DNA of 64,000 bases from Zygnema cylindricum (taxonomy: Eukaryota > Streptophyta > Zygnematophyceae > Zygnematales > Zygnemataceae): the NCBI GenBank assembly GCA_037447655.1, contig JBBHKE010001552.1, positions 162,498 to 226,497 on the forward strand. The letters run 5' to 3'. The notes under the pieces are model-generated. The model did no database searches. It was not told where the DNA came from and saw only the letters and a list, made by a program, of their open reading frames with translations. The translations under genes were made by a program, and so were the position numbers. Below are positions 46,701-55,515 of the stretch, one piece after another (position 1 is the stretch's first letter; each line of letters begins with the position of its first letter).

Positions 46701-49700
46701 GAGAGGGAGAAGGGGAGGCAGATTGATGAGAGGAAAGGGAGGGAGAGGGAGGGGAGAGGGAGAGGGAGAGGGAGAGGGAGAAGGAGAAGGAGAGCGAGAA
46801 GGAGAAAGAAAGAGAGGGACGAAGTGGGAGAAGGGGAGACGGAGAAGGAGATTGAGCTGGAGAGGGAGAGGGAGGGCGAGGACGACAGTGTGGGAGAGGG
46901 AGAGGGAGACGAAGAGGCAGAGGGAGAGGGAGACAAAGCGTCAGAAGAAGAGGGAGAGAGAGGAAGAGGGAGAAGGAGAGGGAGAGGGAGAGGGCCAGGG
47001 AGAAAGAGAGAGAGGGACAGAAAGGGGAAGAGGGGGAGACAGAGGAAAAGGAGCGGGAAAGAGAGAGGGAAGGGGGAGGGGAAGATGGGGAGGAGAAGAC
47101 AAGTCAGAGAGGGAGGGAGAGGGAAAGGGAGAGGAGGAGAGGAAGGAGGAGAGAGAGAGGGAGCGGTAAAGAACGCCAGTGCCAGCATAGCAACAAACCG
47201 ACATCGTTTCTGAAAGGTGGAGGAAGGTCCCCAGATGGTTGGCAAGGGAGAGAGGGGATGGGGGGAAAGGAGGAAGGGGGAGAGGGAGAGAGGGAGATAG
47301 AGAGATTTATGATTAATGTATAAACTGACCTGTACTCCATGAGTAAACCACCGGCATGTCCTCCTCCTCCCTTCATTTTCACTATGAGAGCTGCAGGAGC
47401 AGCTATGGCAGTCACGACTCCAATAGAAATTCCTGAAGAATTAATGTAGAGAGAGGAGAGAGAGATTGTCACAGTGAAAGAAAGAAAAGGGCATGAAGGA
47501 CAATCTCTACCTTCTGTTTCCAAAACTGGGCCCTGCTCTATGTGGAGTTCCACAAAAGCAGATAGTTTTTCCGGAGGAACTAAACTCAGTTTTTCCAGAG
47601 CTTCAGACAGAGATGAGCGAGGAGAGAGAGAGGAAAGAGAGGAAGAAAAGAGAGGAAGGAAAGAGAGGATGCCCCAGTGAAGAAGAGGAGGGAATAAAGG
47701 AAGGATCTCTACCTTCTGTTTCCAAAACTGGGCCCTGTTCTATGTGAAGTTCTACGAAAGCTGACAGATTTCCCGGAGGAAACACAACAGTTCAATTTTC
47801 CAACGATTCCAGGTAGAGTGATAAGAGAGAAAGGCGAGAGAGAATAGAGAAGAGAGAGGAGAGAGAGGATGTCACAGTGAAAAGAAGAAGGGGATGAGGG
47901 AAGGATCTCTACCTTCTGTTTCCAAAACTGGGCCCTGTTCTATGTGGAGTTCCACAAAAGCTGACAGTGTTCCTGGAGGAATCACAACGGAGTTCAGTTT
48001 TTCAAGAGCTTCCGGATAATCGGCTGAGGCAGCCGCTTCCGAGAAACTGATGTTGTTTTTGTCCACCGCATTTTTTAAAATTTCAGCGAATCCTTTTTGA
48101 TTCGCAATCATTCGACTGAGAGACAAACGTGAACAGTCGATAAAAAAACATGTTAATCAAAAAGTGGAACAATTAAGGAATTAATTAACAAGTTAAAATA
48201 TTAATAAAAAAATGTCGTTGATGCTGATCTGAGCTTACAACACGTAAACAGTCTATAAATAAATACAATAAATTGAGAAAGATAAAGCTTGAAGCTAAGC
48301 TTGTGGCTATGGATGCAATACACACTAATATGAGTGTAAGTGTAAATTATTGACATTCTACGAGTCACAAATGCAATGGAATATAATCCACGAAAAGAAA
48401 CATTTATTATTATTTTTTTTGCCATTCTAGCCTTCACAAATAATCTAAATCTAATCTAATAATTTATTTTCAAGTTTAAAATTGAAGGAGTTTAAGCCAG
48501 AATGCAATGCAGTTCACAGGAAAAAAAAAATTATAATCATAATAACTATACATATATACATATATGTTACCATACAAAAGTAATCTCCGATAATCTCACA
48601 AATAATCTCCAAGTTAAGAAATTAAACAAACCTGCCAAGGCAGCCATAACCAAATCTTGTCGGTTCCTCGGAAGTAAACATTAAAACTTCAATCGTTCTT
48701 TTTGGGACAAAACCAACCCTAAGAAAGTGGCAAAACACAAGCGAAAAAAAAATGATGCCGAGTCAGAAAAATAAAATGCAGCCTGTCAAGGGGAAACCAC
48801 TCAGAGCTTCTCTCATCACAAATCCTAGAGAATTATAGAGTTGCAATTCAAATCTTTCCCCAATTGTTCTATCCTCACTTCTTAAGGGCAGAAATGGCTT
48901 CAATTGCTCCCAAAACTCCAAGAACTCCGTCGTACTTCCCCGCATGAGGAATTGCATCAGTGTGGGACCCCGTGAGAACATAAGGGAGAGAAGGTTCACT
49001 CCCTTGCCTGCAAAAATTATCAATTATTTTTCATAATAAAAAATCTTTCTTCATTCTTCAATAGCTTGTGATATTAGTTTGTGACAAATTTTTGAAATCA
49101 TTGATGAGTTTGTATGGACCAAAATGACAAGAATGAAACACAGTAGTCGAAAAAACTTCCAAATGAAAAATGCGAAGGAAAAAATACAAAAAATACAAAA
49201 AGTTAGAAAAATCAAGCGTGAAAAGAATAGACGAAGTGTTGTTACTTGTCATCGTTTCTAAAGAAATAATTAAAAAAAAATTGCCCACCAGCTTCCAAAA
49301 ATGTTTCCGATGGCGTCTTCACGGACCTCCAGCCCAGCAGAAGCCATAAGTGAACGCACATACCTGGAAACTTCCAGCAGAGAGAGGGGGGGAGGGAGAG
49401 GGATTGGGAAAGAGAAATGAAGAGAGTGGGAGAGGGAAATGGAGAGAGGGGAAGAGAGGGGGAGAGAAAGGAGGGAAGGAGAGGGGGAGAGAAAGGAGGG
49501 AAGGAGAGGGGGAGAGGGAGAGGGAGTGAGAGAGGAAGAGGTTCTCGTGATTGGTGTATGATGTTTGCACTGGCAATGCAAAGGTCTTCCTTCATAAAAA
49601 CAGTAGATATTGTTCTAAAAATCACTGAACCTTTTTTCAAAAAAACACAAAAAGTAAGAAAATCACCGTAGAAAAGGATACAAAAAGTAAAAATAAAAGT

Positions 49701-50312
49701 GAATGAAACAGCACCTTCTTCCGGCTACATCGGTACTTGTAAACAAAATTCTGGTTACTGAAGGTGTCTCGTGATCTGAAAGTAATCCAAGTTTATCAAT
49801 CTGCACGTATAAAATATGCCTTTTTAAAAAAATTGTGAAAAAAAATTGTTGTTTGATCGGCTCCAGAGCACTGTAGCTCACTGTTGAATAATAGCGCTAA
49901 AAAGGTATTAGTATTTACAACACTTATTATGGTTGGATGATGTAGCTCATTTTCGGCCATTTACTTGAATAGCGATGAAAGGTGTGGCTTCTACACCTTT
50001 ACGATTTTGCCAAAAGCACTAACATACAGAGGAACTGTATGGTTTTTAAATTCTTCATATAGCTGCTTTTGAAAATTTAAAAGGAAAAATCACCTGATCC
50101 TGAAGTCGATCGATATCCACCTCCACATTTTTTGGTGTTTCAGCCTCGGCTGTAACTTTTCCTGTCACTGTCAGTGGTTCTATTGACGATCCTTCCGAGA
50201 AAGTGGCTGGATCTGTATCCTCTTTGAGAAGCCCTAAAGAGAAAACCAGCATGCCGAAGACGACAGCTAAAACTGCTGTGTAGAAAACCACTGGCTGCAA
50301 AAAAGTCGTCAT
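40724..50312 (-). CDS. UAH: ureidoglycolate amidohydrolase (UAH), 12 exons, 478 aa
   Basis: Exons: 50312-50094, 49800-49715, 49363-49289, 49007-48879, 48718-48632, 48115-47913, 47432-47330, 46480-46389, 43628-43566, 42526-42286, 41304-41264, 40821-40724; every junction is GT-AG and in phase. UAH hydrolyses (S)-ureidoglycolate to glyoxylate, CO2 and two ammonia, the last step of purine-ureide breakdown. It belongs to the Mn-dependent M20/amidohydrolase family with N-carbamoyl amino acid hydrolases and allantoate amidohydrolase. Metal and catalytic residues visible: H142 and D153 (GSHTDAIPHAGKYDG), E187/E188 (TSEEPTRFG), H256 (HIEQGP), H292 (GGHAGG), H426 (YHDSLF). The stretch IGVVTAIAAPAAL points to UAH rather than allantoate amidohydrolase. 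Residues 8-29 form a hydrophobic signal-anchor, fitting the ER location known in Arabidopsis. Several introns hold echoes of neighbouring exon ends. Confidence 0.96.
41760..42310 (-). repeat. splice-site echo array: UAH exon 10 donor
   Basis: The exon-10 end, coding YHDSLFMAR with donor AG|GTGAG (true end 42286), recurs with exon-end equivalents at 42033, 41939 and 41840 and as a decayed copy near 42122. Units of about 90-100 bases are separated by CTCTCCC (plus strand) tracts. Similarity falls with distance from the exon. Confidence 0.85.
42560..42840. repeat. GAGTTTTTGAGTTTC degenerate tandem repeat
   Basis: Many diverged copies of a 10-14 bp unit of the GAGTTT(T/C)TGAG type, in UAH intron 9 directly upstream (sense) of exon 10. 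The rest of that intron up to 43565 is AT-rich with GCTTCTCTGAA repeats near 43390-43460. Confidence 0.65.
43880..45130 (-). mobile_element. Ty3/gypsy retrotransposon relic, minus orientation
   Basis: In UAH intron 8, in the same orientation as the gene. From 45130 downward, the frame around 45060-44930 shows an RNase H-type stretch (AGEKNYMVHHLEFLSVNHAL). At 44154-43990 an integrase core piece reads SDRCSKFTSQLWQSL then ETEGQTERLVRILEEML. Stops and frameshifts break it and no LTRs were recognised. It is a decayed fragment, not an active element. Confidence 0.75.
43935..44000. repeat. (GT)n-rich microsatellite
   Basis: Blocks of GTGTGTGTGG and GTGTGTGTGT covering about 60 bases at the downstream edge of the minus-strand retrotransposon relic. 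Confidence 0.9.
45390..45930 (+). mobile_element. Ty3/gypsy integrase relic, plus orientation
   Basis: A zinc-binding piece (CDTCQRVK) at about 45435-45460 is followed by integrase-like FLVIDDKFSKRANFF at about 45570-45620. A near repeat of that block (45625-45690) follows, and then LTESIMSNRDLKFTSQFW and AFHKETNCPIEGINRTF up to about 45920, across several frameshifts. It is opposite in orientation to the relic at 43880-45130, so two insertions or an inversion are needed. Confidence 0.7.
46085..46395 (-). repeat. splice-site echo array: UAH exon 8 donor
   Basis: The exon-8 end coding TVGTTG with its donor (true end 46389, ACCACAG|GTAAG) is echoed with exon-end equivalents at 46242 and 46092. 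Spacing is 147 and 150 bases. The echoes read ACCACAG|GTCAGTGG and are followed by the same purine-rich (plus strand) spacer. Confidence 0.85.
46490..47165 (+). repeat. polypurine (GGGAGA)n tract in UAH intron 7
   Basis: About 675 bases of GAGAGGGAGAGG-type sequence on plus, pyrimidine in the sense of UAH. All long open frames here (Arg/Glu/Gly on plus; Ser/Leu/Pro on minus) are compositional. Confidence 0.92.
47170..47216 (-). pseudogene. decayed copy of the start of UAH exon 8
   Basis: TTCAG|AAACGATGTCGGTTTGTTGC... (sense) resembles the true exon-8 start AG|AAACGATGCGGGTCTGGCGG at 46480, including the acceptor. A one-base insertion after AAACGATG shifts its frame. It sits 736 bases upstream of the real exon, on the other side of the polypurine tract. 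Confidence 0.7.
47505..48115 (-). repeat. splice-site echo array: UAH exon 6 donor
   Basis: The last 60-100 bases of exon 6, coding FVELHIEQGPVLETEG, with donor GAAG|GTAGAGAT (true end 47913), are repeated with ends at 47713 and 47511, a 200-202 base spacing. All three keep the reading frame and donor. The copies lack the first half of the exon and its acceptor. They are separated by GAGAGAGG-type purine spacers. Confidence 0.9.
49380..49545 (+). repeat. polypurine tract in UAH intron 2
   Basis: AGAGGGGGAGAG-type repeats on plus, directly next to the acceptor of exon 3. On the UAH sense strand they form the long polypyrimidine stretch before the 3' splice site. Confidence 0.85.
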
Positions 50313-52209
50313 TATGTTTCGTCTCGATGAAGTAATCTGAAAATCAACAAAAAAACAGCTTGAATAAGCTTCTTAGTTTTTACCCAGACAAAATTTGCAT
50401 CTAAGGTGATGATCCCTGTCTGTACATTCGGTACAGTTTATCTGTATTAGTACTCTTATTCTTGTTGCTATATTTGGTGAATGAATTTTTTAACAGCACA
50501 TAAAGTAACTGTTGATTAAATTGTATTTGGTCGCACGTGACACTAAAAAACTGAGCACAAGATAAACTAGAACGATGTCAAATGGCAACAGCTCTACCTC
50601 AAAAATAAATAACGCCATTCGACCATGACAAAGATGAAATTGCTTATATTTGTCCAAATTCGAGCTAAAAAAATATTTTAATATATCCGAGTAAAACAAC
50701 AAATGGAATTGTGCTCCATTTGAACCTTAAATAGCGACGGAAATCAAAGACAGACAGAAGAAGTTCCATACATCTTACACAAAAGAGGAAAGTACAAAAA
50801 AAGGAGAATGTCGATTGAACTGAACTGAGAATAAAGGCTCAAAAGATCAGACCCAGATGGTTTCCAATAGTTTGGTAAACTGGCACAACATGTAGCAAAA
50901 TTTGTGTTTTGGAACCACTGCTACATGTTAAGCAAAACCCAGTAAAAGTTTTGAGATGTAAGAACAGGATTTGTGCACATCACGTTACTGGAAATATTTT
51001 ATATTCTCAAACTGCTTATTTTCTACATAATTACAGAGACTTAAACTTAGTCAGACCTTTCTGGCTACGAAAAATCACAATTTTCTAGGAAATAGCGTCA
51101 GATGATCGGGAATTGCAGAATAAACACATTTTGGAGGCAGTGGAAAAAGACAAATTAGTGAATGTCAAAAACAAATTTCAAATGTAAATTCATGGCGATA
51201 AAGAGCATTGCCGGGATTGCATATCTCAGGAACAACTCAACGGCATTTAAAATGATGAAATTACAAGTTTGAAACTTACAAGTTTGCTCTCCACTATCGA
51301 TAACAAAGGGAAAAATAAATAAAACTTAAGTAAGCTTTGATATGCGTAAACCTTTAAAAGCACTTTATTTGAATAGTCAGGGAAGCCAGCATACTGAAGG
51401 GTGAACTCCAAAATCAATTCTTTGACTCTTACAAGTTTCAAGTGGGGCTTCCAGCAATGCATTTTCACTGGACTGAAATTTGAACTGATCCTTCCTCTCT
51501 ACTGAACTTACAACTATAAGCCATTTTCATTGATATACACTAAAGCTTGGTAAACATTAAAATTTCCATCAAGCCTCTGAACTGAGACAACTACAATTTC
51601 CAGCAACAAATTCAACTGTGCAACCTTACAAGAGTCTAAAAACCAAAATCTGAAAAGAAAAGCACAGTTCTTCTTCTTCCGCAGACTTGTGGCGCACATA
51701 TCTGCAACATTTACTCCTATTTTTACAATTTGTACTGAAAGAAAGTCATGTCACACGAGAAAACAGCCAACCAGCTCTTGCAATAACAATTTAGTCTAAA
51801 ATAAAGTAAATGCGTTTTTCTCTAAAACAGACTTTGCTTAAACTCTGAAGGATCCTTTTCAGCAGTGTTCCCTCAGTCTGTGCCTTACAACACAGCTGAG
51901 TTCCCCAGCGGCATTGATTTATAAGAGAAGCCATGGAAACTGTGAGAATCCATAGTAGCCAAAGCGGCAGTGTAGGAACAAAGCGAAGTCGCCTACATGG
52001 CAGCAAAACTCACCTAGACGTGACACGTGGCACGTTAATAGTAATCTCTGAGAACCGCAACAATGGCACGTGTCTTTACAAGGTTTCGTTTCGAATTTAG
52101 GCTTCTGAAGGAATTTGTCAATTAGTGTTGAGTGCCTTCATCAAGGAAGCAAAGAAAAGACAAAAAAAAGTTGTCGCTTTTGAATGTGAAGCTTCTGGTC
52201 GATTCAGCC
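50313..52209. promoter_or_regulatory. shared divergent promoter region of UAH and UGlyAH
   Basis: The 1897 bases between the two start codons, presumably including both 5' UTRs. It is AT-rich with no transposon recognised. TTTTCAG about 27 bases before the UAH ATG could be the acceptor of a 5'-UTR intron. ACGTG motifs cluster near the UGlyAH side (listed separately). No open frame here looks like a protein. Confidence 0.6.
52016..52076 (+). promoter_or_regulatory. cluster of CACGTG/ABRE-like motifs
   Basis: GACGTGACACGTGGCACG (about 52019-52036) and GGCACGTGTC (about 52064-52073) give several ACGT cores in 60 bases, 140-190 bases upstream of the UGlyAH start. Such cores bind bZIP factors in plants, including abscisic acid and stress regulators. 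Function here is inferred. Confidence 0.45.
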
Positions 52210-55200
52210 ATGGCATTTCTCGGCTATCAAATTTCTTCTCTCTTGGTCGTCTTCCTTGCTGTCGTACGGCAGGTTTCTGCTCAAATCCACTTGGAAGGTG
52301 GGCTATGGAGTTTCTGCCCCTTGCGATTTTAAGTTTCAAGTGTTGTTCATATCTGTACGATTTAACAAGAGGGATTCAAGTTTCAAAGTACTAACAAGTT
52401 TATTTGCAGTGCTTCCGTGGTTTTGAGTATTTCGAATTGTTGCCAAGTTTGTGCGGGTTTAGTGGCATGTACATTTGAAAAACATGCAAAAAGAAGTGGA
52501 AAGAACAAAAAAATAAAAAGGAAACAGGGCGGTGAGGTCATTATTCCACACTGGGCAGGCTCTAAAAGTACCAGTATGTCTTGCAAAGTGCAATAGATTT
52601 TTTTAGAAAACGTACCTTTATGCAATAAAATTTTTTTTTTTTTTCAAGTACTTTGTGAATGCGGCCTTTCGAGGTTGCTATTTTGCATTTGACAATGTCG
52701 TCCAATGAAGTGTTTTTCATATCATATTTCATGTCTGTCTCAGTTCAGTATGTTTTGCATTACTTTTACCCAACAGCCTTAGCTGGCGCTCCATGTGGTC
52801 TAATGTACAAAAATCCCATGCCAAAGGAAAAAGAAGAGGAATAGATTTTATAGTCCAGCTAAACATAAAATTTTAATCGATTTTTTCTTCCAATCTGTTG
52901 AAAATGAACGGAATGGCTCAGGCAGATAAGTGTTTTTTTCCTCTCATTTCTGGCTAGCAGAACAGCTAAAACTTAAATGACACGTGGCAGCAATTTTGAC
53001 ATTTGGAGATGAAGCAAATCAAGTCCTTTCGCTTGTCTTAATTGGGATGATTGATGCGGCTAGTCATTTACAGAATAATAAAAATATTGATGGAACATAG
53101 GAATTAATTTGCAAATGTCCATGCAGGAGGCACTCATGAGAGCACTATTCTTGGAGACGTTCAAGACATCCACTACGACAAAGTTATCGATCCGACATTG
53201 AAGCCTCTTCACTTGGCTGGTGAGCAAGCGGTCTGCATTTGTTCTATTTTCCTACCTTCGTATGATGAGATCTTACAACAATTAAAGTCTTATCATTTGA
53301 GCTTATATGCAAATGAATTACTGTAGATACAACGCAAAAACACCATTATTTTAACACAATGCAAAGAGAATAATTTGCATTCCAGAGATTCATGTGAAAA
53401 TCTGGAAAAAGATGAACCTATCAGATGTTTTAATCTGAGATCTGGACCTGTGCAATGCTATCTGGCACACCGAACGTTTATTCGTTTTAGTTGCTGATAG
53501 TCATATTAATGTTAGATTGGGAGTTTGAAAAAGTAAAAGAACTTTTCTAAGAATATTACAAAATGGTGAAAATGGAATACAGATCTCCCGGGCTTCACTC
53601 GCAGTGTATATGAAAGAGACCACGCTCTCATCACCACAGAAAGTCAAGTATATGGTCCCCTTCCAGGATGGTAGGAACATCCTCTTTTCGGACCATAACA
53701 AAAAGCAAGCTTCTTTTATTTTTCATGCAAAAGAGTGATAGATTGCTGTGCCATAATGTAGTAAATGGCGTCATATTATTTAGAGTGGATGAGTACATCC
53801 TCTTTTCAAACCATTTGATGTAATTAAGAAGCGGAATTTTTTTTTTAACTTCAGGCAGAAGGTGGTAGATTGCTTTAATATTAATGCCGTGAGGTTGTAA
53901 ATGACTTCACTTTATTTTACAGTTGATGAGGTTTATTTCCTGTACGGTTCTCTTCGAGGATGGGTGAACGTCCTCTTTTCAGACCATTTTATGCAACAAA
54001 AATCAATCATTTTTTTTACTTTTCATAAAAGGGTGGTAGATTGCTTTGAGAGGACTGTTTTCTATGTTGCCATAGGATAGTAAATGGTTTTCACATGTTT
54101 TGGAGTGAACAAGGTTTATTTCGCTTCATATTGTAAAAATTGTGTATATATTAAGTTGTTATTTTATTATTACATCATTGTTTACGTATTATTATTTTTG
54201 TATCAAACTATTGTTTAAATATTTAAAAAAATTGTTTGTCAGGAAAAACTCTATTGGAGCATATCTCATCACACCGGCCATGGGAGCCCAATTTGTGATG
54301 TATATCGCACAAATGTCAGGTGAATAACCAGTCTTATAGTTAATCTATGCTTAATTTAGTTTTTGAGTCTAAAGTTTAGTTTCCAAGCTTAAAATTTAGT
54401 TCCTAAGTTTAAATTAAGTTTCCAACTTTCATTCAGTTTTCCGAGTCCAAAATTTAGTTTCCTAGTTTAATGTTTAGCTTTTGAAGTCTAAAGCATAGTT
54501 TCCAAGTTTATGATTTAGTTTCTGAGTGTTTAAATTCAGTTAATAAGTCTAAATTTCAGATTCTAAGTTTGAATTTCGTCTTAATCTGTGCAGGAAACTC
54601 TTCTTCTGCTTCCCCAAGTCCGGATGTGGAGAGGTAATTTAAAATCAAAAGGAAACGAAAAGGAAAAGAAAAAAAAATGAAAGAAAACGAAAACGCTTTT
54701 CTATCTTAATTTTGTGTTTTTGACTTATAATATCATAAAAATGTTGCAATTCTTGAGGAGTAGGAGCGAATCAGAAGCCTTCAAAATCCTTAAATAAATT
54801 CAGGTGTCTAAAGTTTGGATGCATGAAGCCATCCAATGGGGTAGAACTGGGTTATAAATGGCATTATAAAATGGGTAGAAAAGGGGTATAAATGAGGTAT
54901 AACTGGGGAAACAAGATTTCTTGTTTCTGTTCCTTTTGTAGGTTGGTATTTGTGGTTAAAGGAGACATCATCTTTACTGCCGGATCGTTGATGGTGCGAG
55001 AAATTAAGGTAAACAATTCCTATATTTTGATTTTTTCCAATTATAAATTCCAATCAACTTAAATCCCATTTTTGGGATACTGGAAAACATTCCACCTCAC
55101 TTAAAGAATGGTGTGTGAGAGTTCAGATATTCGACATGCAATCTTTGAAGAAAACTGTCTAAAAAGTTTTTTTTCGAGCAGGTCGATGGCTACGCTTATG

Positions 55201-55442
55201 TCCCTCCCCATCAAGAACATGAGATCACCTCCTCTTTTGGGGCATCTATTCTGGTGGTGGAAAGAATGTGAGTTTTAAAAACCCTATTTATACCCTATAT
55301 ATGCCTATATATACCTATATATACCTATGTATATTGATATATCTCTCCTCCTCCCTCTCCCTCTCCCTCTCCCTCTCCCTCACCCTCTCCCTCTCTCCTC
55401 TCTCTCCTCTCTCTCCTCTCTCCCCTCTCTCCCCTCTCCTCG

Positions 55443-55515
<73 letters not shown>

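Noticed and set aside
46691-47245. Open frames rich in Arg/Glu or Ser/Leu/Pro in UAH intron 7
   Set aside because: Pure compositional products of a polypurine tract between verified exons 7 and 8.
48763-49023. 86-codon minus open frame GKGVNLLSL...
   Set aside because: This frame is a shadow. The UAH frame one base over reads QGSEPSLPYVLTGSHTDAIP and carries the metal ligands.
40724-50312. Allantoate amidohydrolase as the identity of the minus-strand enzyme
   Set aside because: Residues IGVVTAIAAPAAL and RNDAGLAGAELALAVE match ureidoglycolate amidohydrolase, whereas allantoate amidohydrolase has a different segment there.
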